A DNA stretch of 64,000 nt, from assembly GCF_017104715.1 (NCBI RefSeq), contig NZ_JAAGPI010000021.1, positions 102,857-166,856 on the forward strand. The letters are read 5' to 3'. This document shows, in pieces, positions 35,519 through 44,714 of this stretch; positions within the stretch are counted from its first letter, which is position 1, and every line of letters starts with the position of its first letter. The notes beneath the pieces were generated by a model. It did no database searches, was not told where the DNA came from, and saw nothing but the letters and a program-made list of their open reading frames with translations. The stretch is from Burkholderia sp. Ac-20365 (lineage in GTDB: Bacteria > Pseudomonadota > Gammaproteobacteria > Burkholderiales > Burkholderiaceae). A program made the position numbers and the translations under genes.

Positions 35519-36496
35519 TCATGGAAACCGCGGCGCCGAAGGCGGCAACCCACGCCCCTTCAACGCGATAACCGCCCGCAAGATCAACGACAGATGATAG
35601 TAAAAGCGAGCATCGAACCCATACGCATAAGCATACGGATGCTCCATCGCCACACGCAGCGCGGCAAGCGGCGCATGATTCTTCGCATACAGTGACACGA
35701 CAATCGGCGCGAGCCTTCGCAACGCAAGCCGTCGAGCGGGTTCAAGCGACGCATCAAGCCTGAGCGCCGTCACGAACTCGAATGCCGTCAGCGTGGCGGC
35801 AACCGTCGACCCACGCGTGCTGTGCGAAATCGACACGTCCGTCTTGCGGTAATACGACACATAGCGATGCAGGTAATACACCTGCGACGCGGCAAGACAT
35901 AACTCGGTGCCGAACACGTAATCGCAACACGTGCCGACGTCGTCACGATAGCTGATGTGCTTGACGAGATCGGCATTGGCCATCCAGCCGTTGTTCGGGA
36001 ACATCTGCACGAGACCTGTGCGTCCCGGTTGCTTCTGCAAGCCTTGCGCTTGTGCCGTGCGATAGAAGTCCGCGTTGAGCGTCGCGCTTTTCACTGTGTC
36101 GACGTGGCCTTGCGCATCGACTTCATACTGGTCTGCGAACGCGACTTCGAGTTGCGGATGCTGCTGCCACAGCGCCAGCAAACTCGCGATGCCGTCGTGG
36201 ACAAGATAGTCGTCGTCGTGAATCAGTGTGATCTTGTCACCGCTCGCGCGTGCAAACAGACTCGCGACGTTGCGCGCCTGACCGAGCGACGGTTCATTCC
36301 TGACGTAACGAATGCGCGCATCGTGCGCGTAACGCGCTTCGATCAGGCGCTGTGTGCGGTCGTCGGTCGAATCGTCGCCAATCAGGATTTCGACGTTCGC
36401 GTGTGTCTGCGCGAGACACGAGTCCAGACACTGGACGATCAGTTCAGGCCGGTTGTAGGTCGGCACGCAAATGGAAACCTTGCAGGATGTCGTCAT
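35519..36496 (-). CDS. Family 2 glycosyltransferase
   Basis: 325 aa. A GT-A fold: SICVPTYNRPELIVQCLDSC at the N-terminus, then ILIGDDSTDD and LIHDDDYLVHD, the nucleotide-sugar and metal-binding Asp residues. The C-terminal half (HRYVSYYRKTDVSISHST) is typical of GT2 enzymes acting on surface polysaccharides. It stands alone; acceptor and donor are unknown. Its 3' end lies 17 bp from a repeat fragment. Confidence 0.85.
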   Translation of the reverse strand: MTTSCKVSICVPTYNRPELIVQCLDSCLAQTHANVEILIGDDSTDDRTQRLIEARYAHDARIRYVRNEPSLGQARNVASLFARASGDKITLIHDDDYLVHDGIASLLALWQQHPQLEVAFADQYEVDAQGHVDTVKSATLNADFYRTAQAQGLQKQPGRTGLVQMFPNNGWMANADLVKHISYRDDVGTCCDYVFGTELCLAASQVYYLHRYVSYYRKTDVSISHSTRGSTVAATLTAFEFVTALRLDASLEPARRLALRRLAPIVVSLYAKNHAPLAALRVAMEHPYAYAYGFDARFYYHLSLILRAVIALKGRGLPPSAPRFP

Positions 36497-36662
36497 CGTT
36501 TTCCGCTCGCTCCATTAACCAAAGGCAGCGATGCTTCACATTACGAAATCTTTCGCCGCAAACGGCAAGGTAGTTGAAGGGCACGGAAAAATAACCAGAA
36601 ATAATTCAGTAAAAAATGCAGCGTGCGTCGTTCCGAACGGCAGACAATGCGCGAAGCGCGCC

Positions 36663-36706
36663 GAAAAAAAACCGGCGGCCCTGCAAAATGTGCAGGCCGC
36701 CGTATT
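36663..36706 (-). terminator. Rho-independent terminator of the small hydrophilic gene
   Basis: CGGCGGCCCTGCA and TGCAGGCCGCCG form a 12-bp stem with one bulge around AAATG. On the minus strand it is followed by GGTTTTTTTTCGG. It is 57 nt downstream of the small leftward gene at 36763-36951. Confidence 0.85.
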
Positions 36707-36762
36707 TCTTGCTGCGAATGACCGCACTTGCGCGCGATTGCATCAAGCGAAATCCAACCTCT

Positions 36763-36951
36763 CTAGCCGACGGATGTTTCGCCTTCGCCGGATTTTTTAC
36801 CCGGACGATCCGCCGGCGATTGCTTGCGATTTTCGTCATGCCGCTCGGGCATCTTGCTCTTTTCGTTGTCGCTATGAACCGGGTGCTTCGGGTGTTCGAT
36901 GTCGCCGCCCGGGCCGGCCGCGGCCGACGTTTTCTGCTTGTCGCTATTCAT
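36763..36951 (-). CDS. Small hydrophilic hypothetical protein
   Basis: 62 aa from the ATG at 36951, 5 nt after GAGGGAG; a GTG two codons earlier is also possible. The product is entirely hydrophilic, rich in Lys, Glu, Asp, Pro and His (DIEHPKHPVHSDNEKSKMPE), and probably disordered. A good ribosome site and a strong terminator support a real gene. Function unknown; the composition resembles small stress-induced proteins. Confidence 0.65.
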   Translation of the reverse strand: MNSDKQKTSAAAGPGGDIEHPKHPVHSDNEKSKMPERHDENRKQSPADRPGKKSGEGETSVG

Positions 36952-37065
36952 GATCACTCCCTCAGGACATTGCCTGTCGATGATCGAGCAATTGCCGCTC
37001 CCGTCCCGTGATTGATAGACTCGCGGCAGGCATCAACCATTAAAACAGCCTGTCGGAGACAACTC

Positions 37066-37296
37066 ATGAGCAAGATCGCGTTCCACGATTTCGATCGCCA
37101 GGTTCTGCAACGCCACGTGATTCGGGGCCATGTATACGAAAACGCCGCTGCGCTCGTCGATCGCGCGAATGCGTGGATCGAGGAAAACAAGGTCGACGTG
37201 ATCAACGTCGAAAGTCTGTCGACGTTCGGTTCCGGCGACGACACCAGCGTGAGTCACTGGTATTCGGGCATTCGCGTCTGGTATCGGATCGAATAG
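37066..37296 (+). CDS. Small hypothetical protein
   Basis: 76 aa from the ATG at 37066, with CGGAGAC upstream. Soluble, mixed alpha/beta, with paired aromatic ends (IAFHDFDRQ, WYSGIRVWYRIE). No recognised domain and no visible operon partner. The upstream frame to 37012 lacks a ribosome site. Confidence 0.6.
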   Translation: MSKIAFHDFDRQVLQRHVIRGHVYENAAALVDRANAWIEENKVDVINVESLSTFGSGDDTSVSHWYSGIRVWYRIE

Positions 37297-37324
37297 TTTC
37301 GAATAGCGTCGCGGCGTTTTTTCG

Positions 37325-37789
37325 CTACTTGCCTGAGACCACCAGTTTCACCTTGCTTGCGCCCGCAGGCATCGCAGTGATCTGCGTGCGCGCCTCGCGC
37401 GGGCCGACGTAAAAATGCTGGCGCGCGGGCGAATTCACATCATGCGTGGCGTCGGGCAGGCATGACGCGATGTCGGCGGCGACCGCCTGTAACGCCGCTG
37501 TGCTCGATCCCACGCCACCGCTCGGCGTCCACGAGCACTCGTAGCTGCCTTTTGCAGCGCCGCATTGCGCGTCGTCGCCGTACGGCTGCGCGACGCCTTT
37601 GCCGTCGTCCGGCGTCAGTTGGGAAAAGCCCGTGGGCGCGGCCGCAACGATGCGCTTGAGCGCGGTGCAGGGGCTCGGTGCGTCGTCGGCGCGGGCCGGC
37701 AACGATATCAGCGTGGCGCTCGCGAGCGCGGTCAGCGTGACGATCATATGAATCGAATGGATACGGCGGGCGCGTCGGGTCGGGTGCAT
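37325..37789 (-). CDS. Putative exported protein
   Basis: 154 aa. A basic N-terminus and hydrophobic stretch (IVTLTALASATLISLPARADD) make a signal peptide, cleaved near residue 34. The mature part has four Cys residues (PCTALK, AQCGAA, YECSWT, ASCLPD), probably two disulfides in the periplasm. Starting at the second Met (MIVTLTAL) would give a more standard signal peptide. Function unknown. Confidence 0.6.
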   Translation of the reverse strand: MHPTRRARRIHSIHMIVTLTALASATLISLPARADDAPSPCTALKRIVAAAPTGFSQLTPDDGKGVAQPYGDDAQCGAAKGSYECSWTPSGGVGSSTAALQAVAADIASCLPDATHDVNSPARQHFYVGPREARTQITAMPAGASKVKLVVSGK

Positions 37790-37930
37790 GTGCGTCTCCT
37801 AGGCAGGGATGGCCGCGCAAGCGTGTGCATGTGCAATGCACACGTGCCTGTTTGCGGCCGATCTACCCAGCTGGACTTGCAATGAGCGCGCCTGATCGCG
37901 CGCCGCATCGTGGCAACCAACGCCAAAGCG

Positions 37931-39262
37931 CTATGCCGTCACTTCGTGTTGTTCTTCGCGTTCCAGCGTGCGCGTGCGGCGCAGCTCCGGAAACAGCTTC
38001 ATCCACAACAGCGCGATGGCAATCGTCGCGCATCCGCCGACCAGCACGGCGGGCTGCGCGCCCCACCAGCCGGCCGTCAGCCCCGACTCGAACTCGCCAA
38101 GCTGGTTCGACGTGCCGATAAACAGCGAATTGACTGCGCTCACACGGCCGAGCATTTCGTCGGGCGTGCGCAGTTGCACGAGCGAGAGCCGCACGACCAC
38201 GCTGATCACATCCGACGCGCCAAGCGCCATCAACGCAAAGAACGACACGATGAACGAGTGCGACAGCCCGAACACGAGCGTCGCGATGCCGAACGCGATC
38301 ACGCCGCCGAACATCGCGGCACCTGGCCGGTTACGCAGCGGAAAGTGCGCAAGCCAGATCGTGCCGCCAAGCGCGCCGACAGCGGAGGCCGAACGCAGCA
38401 GCCCGAGACCGAGCGGCCCGGCGTGCAGCACATCGCGCGCGAAGATCGGCAGCAGGGCGGTTGCGCCGCCAAATAACACCGCGAACAGATCGAGCGACAG
38501 TGCGCCGAGAATTACCGGCTGACTGCGGATGAACCGCACGCCCGAGAACACCGATTCGAGCGTGACGGGCGCGCGCGGCACGGGCTTCGTGCGTAGCGGA
38601 ATCGTGCTGACAGCCGCGGAAGCGAGCGCGAACGACAGCGTGCACGCCAGATACGCGGCGCCCGGTCCAATGCCGTAGAGCAGGCCGCCGAGTGCAGGGC
38701 CGGCGATCTGCGCAGCCTGGTTCGCCGACGTGGCCCATGCCGTCGCCTGCGAAAGCTGCGCGCGCGGCACGACGCCGGGCAGCAGCGACGCGACGGCGGG
38801 CGACTCGAAGGCCCGCGCTGCGCCCACGCATGCGGCAAGCACGTAGATCACGGGCGCGCTGATCCAGCCGTCGAAGGTGCCCCACGCGAAGAGCGCCGCA
38901 GCCGTGCATTCGAGCCCCTGGCAAATCGCTGCAATGCGTCGCCGGTCGTAACGGTCGGCGACCTGGCCGACCACGAGGGTCAGCACGAACATCGGCAGGA
39001 ATTGCGCGAGACCGACCAGGCCGAGTGCGAATGCGCTGTGCGTGAGCGCGTAGATGTGCCACCCCATCGCGACGGCGAGCATCTGAAACGACATCGACGA
39101 CAGCACGCGGGTGCACCAGAAACGCTGGAATGGCGTCTGTCGAGGCAGGCTGATTTCGGGTTCGCGGACGGTGTCGTCGACGAGCTTGTCGAAGGTGTCG
39201 GCGGCGGTAGAGCGGGGGGACGGGTTGACCGGGTCGCTGGCGTCGGCGGATGGTTTTTTCAT
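37931..39262 (-). CDS. MFS transporter, EntS/DHA3-like
   Basis: 443 aa with about twelve membrane spans. The N-terminal 40 residues are polar. WCTRVLSSMSFQMLAVAMGWH, GLVGLAQFLPMFVLTLVVGQVADRYDRR and ALAWATSANQAAQIAGPALGG-like stretches are those of the MFS_3 (EntS) exporters. It has no siderophore genes nearby, so a drug or metabolite efflux role is only a family guess. It is divergent from the mscS gene. Confidence 0.8.
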   Translation of the reverse strand: MKKPSADASDPVNPSPRSTAADTFDKLVDDTVREPEISLPRQTPFQRFWCTRVLSSMSFQMLAVAMGWHIYALTHSAFALGLVGLAQFLPMFVLTLVVGQVADRYDRRRIAAICQGLECTAAALFAWGTFDGWISAPVIYVLAACVGAARAFESPAVASLLPGVVPRAQLSQATAWATSANQAAQIAGPALGGLLYGIGPGAAYLACTLSFALASAAVSTIPLRTKPVPRAPVTLESVFSGVRFIRSQPVILGALSLDLFAVLFGGATALLPIFARDVLHAGPLGLGLLRSASAVGALGGTIWLAHFPLRNRPGAAMFGGVIAFGIATLVFGLSHSFIVSFFALMALGASDVISVVVRLSLVQLRTPDEMLGRVSAVNSLFIGTSNQLGEFESGLTAGWWGAQPAVLVGGCATIAIALLWMKLFPELRRTRTLEREEQHEVTA

Positions 39263-39536
39263 CGATAGATGGAGGGTCGTCCCATATAACGGGCCGGTTT
39301 CCGCGTGCAGCCTGCACGGTTGCGCCTGGATTGGTGCTCAGGCACCGCATTTGCACGCGCTTGGACGGAAATAGCTCAACGCAATCGCATGTGCTGTCGA
39401 GACATCGTTCGGGCCGCCAGTTTAGAGCAAGTCGCTTGCGCTTGCCGCGCCGTGGTAACAGGCGTTCCCGCGTGGTCCGTTACGCGACATTACGGCGATC
39501 GTTGTGCTTCCTCTTTTCAAACCATCGATACGAACC

Positions 39537-40406
39537 ATGGATGATCTGCTCGCACGCGTTTTTCACCTGCAACCCTCGCTGCTCGTCACGCTCACGCAAG
39601 ACCTGATGCATGCGGGTGTTGCGATCCTGATCCTGATTGCCGGATGGTGGCTGTCCAACCGGATCGGCGGATTTCTGTCGAAGGCCATGTCACGCACGCA
39701 TGCCGACCCGACGCTCGCACCGATGATCAATGCAATCGGCACGTGGGCCGTGCGCGTGCTCGTGCTGTTTGCTGCACTCAGTGAAGTCGGGGTCGCAACA
39801 GCCAGCGTGCTGGCCGTGCTCGGCGCGGCCGGACTCGCGATCGGCCTCGCGCTGCAGGGGACACTGCAGAATATTGCAGCCGGCATTATGTTGCTGATGC
39901 TACGGCCATTTCGTGCCGGCGATGTGATCGAAGGATCGGGCGCGACCGCGGGCATCGTACGTGAAGTGGGGCTCTTCACGACACGCATCGAACGCAGCGA
40001 CGGCAATGCTGTTTTTGTTCCGAACAGCCAGATCTGGAGCAATCCGGTGATCAATTACAGCAGCGGCGGCACGCAGCGCGTCGAGGTGGAAGTCGGGATT
40101 GCGCAGCGCAAGGACGTTGCGAGCGCGATCGAGGCGCTGAAGAAAATGGTTGCCGGCGACCCGCGCGTGCTGGGCGGCACGACGCTCGCACCCGTCGTGA
40201 CGGCGGCCGATTACCAACGCGGCGGTGGCGCAGCCGTGCGGCTCGCTGTCTGGGTGAGCGGCGCGGACGCGCAGCTCGCCGCCGCCGACATGCGCGAGCG
40301 CGCGCGCACTGTACTCGAAGAAGCCGGCTGCAAGACCTCTGATGCGCCTCGCACGCACCGCGGGGAGCCCGCGCGCGTGCGTCAGTCGGAGACACCTTTC
40401 GCGTGA
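39537..40406 (+). CDS. Small-conductance mechanosensitive channel, MscS family
   Basis: 289 aa from the ATG at 39537; an ATG at 39504 is also in frame. Three N-terminal spans are followed by the pore helix with GAAGLAIGLALQGTLQNIAAGIMLL, the Gly/Ala-packed helix typical of MscS. The cytoplasmic beta domain follows (FRAGDVIEGSGATAGIVREVG, VPNSQIWSNPVINYS). It should release solutes on hypo-osmotic shock. Confidence 0.9.
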   Translation: MDDLLARVFHLQPSLLVTLTQDLMHAGVAILILIAGWWLSNRIGGFLSKAMSRTHADPTLAPMINAIGTWAVRVLVLFAALSEVGVATASVLAVLGAAGLAIGLALQGTLQNIAAGIMLLMLRPFRAGDVIEGSGATAGIVREVGLFTTRIERSDGNAVFVPNSQIWSNPVINYSSGGTQRVEVEVGIAQRKDVASAIEALKKMVAGDPRVLGGTTLAPVVTAADYQRGGGAAVRLAVWVSGADAQLAAADMRERARTVLEEAGCKTSDAPRTHRGEPARVRQSETPFA

Positions 40407-40663
40407 TGCGTATCCGGCGGCGGCAGGCTCCTGCTTGCCGTCCGCCGATGTTCCCAGCATCCCCGTCTCGCGCTCAATGCACCGCTTGGCGCTCTGATTT
40501 GCCCATCTCTAATGCCTCTTCATGCACCCCGTGCGCCGTTATCGGGCGCAGGCAGTGCGCACACGAGCGTGCATTGTCTTAGTGACATGTTGCAAAGCCG
40601 CAATTCTCATAGGTGAAAACCCTAGTATTGAGATAAAATGCGAGCTTATAGGAAGAGATTGCC

Positions 40664-40876
40664 ATGTCGCCCCGTTTTCAGATCTTCGAAAAAATTGCCT
40701 TTTCTCTCGTCGTGATGTCCGCTGTGCTGTGCTCCGGCTACATCGCGTGGGAAACGTCGCCTGGTTTCCAGGACGCCGTGCATGCGAGCGCCGCCGCAGT
40801 GCGCTGGAGCGGCGACTACTCGTTCATTTGCGCGTCGACGGCGACCAACGCCTGCGACCAGCTGCCCGTCGACTGA
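40664..40876 (+). CDS. Small membrane-anchored hypothetical protein
   Basis: 70 aa with AGGAAGAG 6 nt before the ATG. One hydrophobic helix (residues 11-28, IAFSLVVMSAVLCSGYIAW) could be an anchor or uncleaved signal. The rest holds two Cys (FICAS, NACDQ). No family recognised. Confidence 0.55.
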   Translation: MSPRFQIFEKIAFSLVVMSAVLCSGYIAWETSPGFQDAVHASAAAVRWSGDYSFICASTATNACDQLPVD

Positions 40877-41190
40877 CTCCTCGACCGCGAGCGCAATACG
40901 AAGCTGGCGCGCCTGTCGGCGCAGGCCAGCGAGCAGCGCCGCGTAATTTTCACCCCTTCCGTTGGACTTTTTTTCAAAGATCCAACCGGCCATCCGGCGT
41001 AAGCCGCGCCCCGTATCGAGCACGTATTGGGTATGCCGCTTGCTTTCAATATGCGGCTGGGCTTCATTCGTCGCCACTCGCCGCCACGGCATGAAGCCCG
41101 TTCCTTCGAAAACCGTCGTCGCCAACCCGTCGATCATCATGGTCGGCTCCCACGGTCTAGAACCATTCCGATGCACTGGAGCGCCACGCC
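40877..41190. other. 314-bp intergenic region
   Basis: A nested stem-loop lies at 40903-40930: GCTGGC and GCCAGC outside, GCGCC-TGTC-GGCGC inside, with a possible terminator role for the small gene before it but no adjacent T-run. Beyond that I see no gene. Confidence 0.45.
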
Positions 41191-41454
41191 ATGACACCCG
41201 CCACGCTGTATGAAATGCAGATCCTGCAAACGGATATGCGCATGCTGCTCGCTGTCGACGACACTGCAATCGAGTTCTTCCCCGGCACGTCCACGAGTGG
41301 GGACATTTCCGGCAAACCGTACGCGGTACTGCACACCGATTCGCTCGCCACGCTCAGCAACTGGCGCGAAGCGATGCAGGCAGGCGGACGCCCGCATCGA
41401 CTCGTCAACAATGTCTATGGCTACCGCCAGGAAGTCAACAATCCCGACTGGTAA
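41191..41454 (+). CDS. Small hypothetical protein
   Basis: 87 aa, soluble, with no signal peptide. It begins MTPATLYEMQILQTDMRML and ends in an aromatic NVYGYRQEVNNPDW. Codon use matches the genome, which supports coding, but the ribosome site is weak. It lies 93 nt before the PLD-family gene. No family recognised. Confidence 0.5.
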   Translation: MTPATLYEMQILQTDMRMLLAVDDTAIEFFPGTSTSGDISGKPYAVLHTDSLATLSNWREAMQAGGRPHRLVNNVYGYRQEVNNPDW

Positions 41455-41547
41455 TGCCGTCGTCCCGACGCGCACCGCCGTTGACCCGCTGTTGACTGTG
41501 TGGCGCGCGTCGGGCCTGAACGCACCTTCTTCCGCTAGACGCGGCGC

Positions 41548-42810
41548 ATGCTGACGATCCTGGTCACCGCCGTGGTCACGCTGGTCGTCGTGCTCGCGAT
41601 CGCCAATCTGTCCACGGGCGAGAAGAAGATCGAGCACAAGATCGAGCGCCGGTACGGCAGTGACGATCCTCAGTTCATGCGCTCTATGGGTCTGCTGCTT
41701 GGGCCGCCCGTTTCGTCCGGAAACTGCTTCGACGTGCTCGTCAACGGCGACGAAATTTTTCCGTCGATGCTCGAAGGGATTGCCACCGCGCAGAAAACCA
41801 TTACGTTTGAAACCTTCATCTACTGGTCCGGCGAGATCGGCGAACAGGTTGCGCGTGCGCTGTCGGAGAAGGCTCGCGCAGGCATTGCAGTGCATGTGCT
41901 GCTCGACTGGGTCGGCTCACAGAAGATGGAGACGCGCTACCTTGAGATGCTCAGAAGTGCAGGCGCAGAGGTGATCCAGTATCACAAGCCGCACTGGACG
42001 GGGCTCGGCCGCATGAACGATCGGACGCACCGCAAGCTGCTGGTGATCGACGGACGCATCGGCTTCACGGGCGGTGTCGGCATCGCACAGGAATGGACGG
42101 GGCATGCACAGGACGACAAGCACTGGCGTGACACCCATTTCCGCGTGACGGGCCCCGTGGTTGGCCATATGCAAGCCGTGTTCATGGACAACTGGATCAA
42201 GGCGACCGGCAATGTATTGCATGGGCCCGACTATTTTCCTGCAGCCGATGAAGCGGGTGACGGTCTCGCGCATATGTTCAGCAGCTCGCCCTCGGGCGGC
42301 AGCGACGACATGCAGTTGATGTATCTGATGGCGATCACGGCAGCAACGCGCTCGATCCATCTCGCCAGCGCCTACTTCGTGCCCGACAAGCTGACGATCA
42401 ACGCGATCGTCGAGGCGGCGAAGCGGGGCGTCGACGTGCAGATCATCACACCGGGCAGACATATCGACACGCATACCGTGCGCGAAGCGTCGCGTGCATG
42501 CTGGGGGCCGTTGCTCGAAGCGGGCGTGCAGATGTTCGAGTATCAGCCGACGATGTTCCACGTCAAGCTGCTGGTCGTCGACGAATTTCTCGTTTCAGTC
42601 GGCTCGACCAACTTCGATTCGCGCTCGTTCAAGCTCAACGATGAAGCGAACCTCAACATCTACGACGCGACGTTTGCGCGCCGTCAGACGCAGATCTTCG
42701 CGGACGATCTCGCGAAATCGAAGCGCGTGACGCTCGACGACTGGAACGGGCGCCCCTGGACCGAAAAGCTTGTTGAGCGCGTGGTCGCGTTGCTCGACTC
42801 CCAGCTTTGA
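41548..42810 (+). CDS. Cardiolipin synthase-like phospholipase D family protein
   Basis: 420 aa. One N-terminal membrane helix (LTILVTAVVTLVVVLAIA) precedes two HKD active-site motifs: HRKLLVIDGRIGFTGGVG near residue 165 and HVKLLVVDEFLVSVGSTNFD near residue 340. Two HKD motifs in about 400 aa match the ClsB/ClsC-type cardiolipin synthases. It would make or remodel phospholipid at the inner membrane. Other PLD-fold activities are not excluded. Confidence 0.85.
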   Translation: MLTILVTAVVTLVVVLAIANLSTGEKKIEHKIERRYGSDDPQFMRSMGLLLGPPVSSGNCFDVLVNGDEIFPSMLEGIATAQKTITFETFIYWSGEIGEQVARALSEKARAGIAVHVLLDWVGSQKMETRYLEMLRSAGAEVIQYHKPHWTGLGRMNDRTHRKLLVIDGRIGFTGGVGIAQEWTGHAQDDKHWRDTHFRVTGPVVGHMQAVFMDNWIKATGNVLHGPDYFPAADEAGDGLAHMFSSSPSGGSDDMQLMYLMAITAATRSIHLASAYFVPDKLTINAIVEAAKRGVDVQIITPGRHIDTHTVREASRACWGPLLEAGVQMFEYQPTMFHVKLLVVDEFLVSVGSTNFDSRSFKLNDEANLNIYDATFARRQTQIFADDLAKSKRVTLDDWNGRPWTEKLVERVVALLDSQL

Positions 42811-42828
42811 CGTCCAACTGCGGATCGC

Positions 42829-43086
42829 TCAACGCGCAGCCTCGGTAGCCCGCATTGGCGGTGCGCGCTCGGGTGGATCGCCTGCCGGCGGTTCCTCGCT
42901 CGGCGGTGCGCGGTCCGGCTCGCGTCCGGGAATGGGCGGGGAACTGGGGTCGCGATCGGGATCGTCGTCAGGCGGCGGTGTCGGATCGGGTTCGATCTCG
43001 GGTGGCATCGGCGTGTGCAGGCGGATGCCCGTCTGAAAAGGTGAAAAAGGTGAAACGGGAGGGACAGGAAGCGCAGTCTGGTTCAT
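42829..43086 (-). CDS. Proline-rich small hypothetical protein
   Basis: 85 aa starting MNQTALPVPPVSPFSP. After a short hydrophobic opening the chain is built of Pro, Asp, Glu and Arg (PPEIEPDPTPPPDDDPDRD), so it is surely disordered. No signal peptide. The Pro-rich pattern could also be a shadow of a real frame on the other strand, but no alternative gene is visible. It converges with the PLD gene. Confidence 0.5.
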   Translation of the reverse strand: MNQTALPVPPVSPFSPFQTGIRLHTPMPPEIEPDPTPPPDDDPDRDPSSPPIPGREPDRAPPSEEPPAGDPPERAPPMRATEAAR

Positions 43087-43208
43087 CGCGTGGATATCTC
43101 GAGTGCAGTTCGACACATCGATCAAACCGCAATGCATGTGCCATCCGTCAGCGGCATCCGATTGCAGAGGTGTGAACGATAGTTCGGCAGGCACGATAAT
43201 GCATCGCG

Positions 43209-44279
43209 CTAGAAGCGCTCGATCATCCCGACCTGCACGCCACGCACGGGTGCGCCAGGATAGGCGACGGGGATACCCGTCACATTCACACCGCGCAGCG
43301 TGAACGTGGCCTGTCCGCGGTTTTCGAGGTCGGCTGCGCTGAGATAGAGCAGCAGCGCCTTCGATACCTGATAGTCGAACGCGATGCTGAACTGGTCGGC
43401 ATCGTTGTCGCCGCCGCTGCGGTCGCGTGCATGCGCATAGCCGACGGATGCACTCGCTTGTGGTGTGATCTGCCACAGTGCGGACACTGACAGTCCATCG
43501 TCGTGATAGCGCGGCGTTCCGCCGTCGCCATTGAAGTACGCGACGAATCCTGTGAGTGCTCCCCATTGATACGACGCGCCCGCGAAGTTCGCGCGCAACG
43601 CGCCGTCGCCATGCGTCTGCTGATGCGCGTACAACAGCTTCATCCCACCGAGCGCCCACTCGGCCGTCACGTAGTAGCCGCCGATGCCGTTACCGTCGCC
43701 GGGATCGCGCAGCGCCACCATGCCCGTCGCGCTGAAACCCGCAATGGTCGGCGACAGGTAAGCAAATGCGTTGTCGGTGTACGGCGTGATCTTCGACAGG
43801 TTGTTCAGGCCGGATGCAATGGTGCCGGCGCCGAACGCGTCGAGTTGTCCCTTGAACGGGATGTAGATGGGCGAATACTGACGCCCGACGCGTAGTTCGC
43901 CCCATCCGCCCTGTGCGCCGATCCATGCCTGCCGGTTGAAGATGCTGCCCGGTACCGAGAACGCTCCGCCTGCCGAATCGAAGCCGTTTTCGAGCGTGAA
44001 GACGAGGTTATTACCGTTGCCGAGCGGCTCGCTGCCGTGCAGGCCCAGGCGCGTGCCGCGATATGCGCCCGAGTCCATGCGTGCGACATAACCGCTACCG
44101 GGATTCGTCACTTCGATGCTGGTGTCGATCAGCCCATAGAGGGTGACAGAACCTTGCGCGCGGGCCTGCGACACGATGCCGAGCAGGCAGTACGCGGCAA
44201 CGCGTGCTATCGCACGTCGTCGCGCACTGCGCGCAGGCAAACGGAAGGACAGCCGGCAAGACGTGTCGGACGTTTGCAT
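43209..44279 (-). CDS. Gram-negative porin (Burkholderia OmpC-like)
   Basis: 356 aa. A signal peptide ends at SQARAQ (near residue 42), followed by the start strand GSVTLYGLIDTSIEVTN. The barrel repeats (RLGLHGSEPLGNGNNLVFTLENGF, NRQAWIGAQGGWGELRVGRQ) and a C-terminal Phe (VGMIERF), needed for outer membrane assembly, are typical of the beta-proteobacterial porin_4 family. It is a trimeric outer membrane channel. Confidence 0.9.
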   Translation of the reverse strand: MQTSDTSCRLSFRLPARSARRRAIARVAAYCLLGIVSQARAQGSVTLYGLIDTSIEVTNPGSGYVARMDSGAYRGTRLGLHGSEPLGNGNNLVFTLENGFDSAGGAFSVPGSIFNRQAWIGAQGGWGELRVGRQYSPIYIPFKGQLDAFGAGTIASGLNNLSKITPYTDNAFAYLSPTIAGFSATGMVALRDPGDGNGIGGYYVTAEWALGGMKLLYAHQQTHGDGALRANFAGASYQWGALTGFVAYFNGDGGTPRYHDDGLSVSALWQITPQASASVGYAHARDRSGGDNDADQFSIAFDYQVSKALLLYLSAADLENRGQATFTLRGVNVTGIPVAYPGAPVRGVQVGMIERF

Positions 44280-44396
44280 CGGGTCAGGCGATTTTTATGA
44301 AGTCGTGGGAGCACAACGCGATCAACGACACGGCCGCATGCGAAGACAGCCAGTCACGCGCCCGATACTAACCGAACATCGCCGCCGCGATGTGCG

Positions 44397-44714
44397 CTAC
44401 ATGTTCGTGTAAGAACTGCACCAGCCGCCGCCCGCTACCTGCTTCGTGTCGAACAGTGTGCAACCGCCCCATGCGTCCGTCGGGTTGCCCTGGAACAGCG
44501 AGCAGTTGTTGCAGGTCTGTCCTGCCTTGTAATCGGGAAAGCGCTTCTTGTCGACTTTTGCGGCGACGATGACATAACCGACCGCTTGCGCGGCGGGATC
44601 GCTTTCGCTCAATTTGTCGTCGGCACGCGCGTCGCGGCTGGCGGCAAGTGCCGCACACAGGCCGACTGCGGAGCCGAGCCCTGCAACGATGAATTCACGC
44701 CGGGTTGTTGTCAT
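44397..44714 (-). CDS. High-potential iron-sulfur protein (HiPIP)
   Basis: 105 aa. A twin-arginine signal (TRREFIVAGLGSAVGL) exports it folded to the periplasm. Four Cys bind a 4Fe-4S cluster in the HiPIP order C-N-N-C, then GGCTLF and GWCSSY, and the Trp/Tyr/Phe cage residues are present. It is a soluble periplasmic electron carrier. Its start overlaps the end of the upstream Pr6Pr gene by 20 nt, so the two are cotranscribed. Confidence 0.92.
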   Translation of the reverse strand: MTTTRREFIVAGLGSAVGLCAALAASRDARADDKLSESDPAAQAVGYVIVAAKVDKKRFPDYKAGQTCNNCSLFQGNPTDAWGGCTLFDTKQVAGGGWCSSYTNM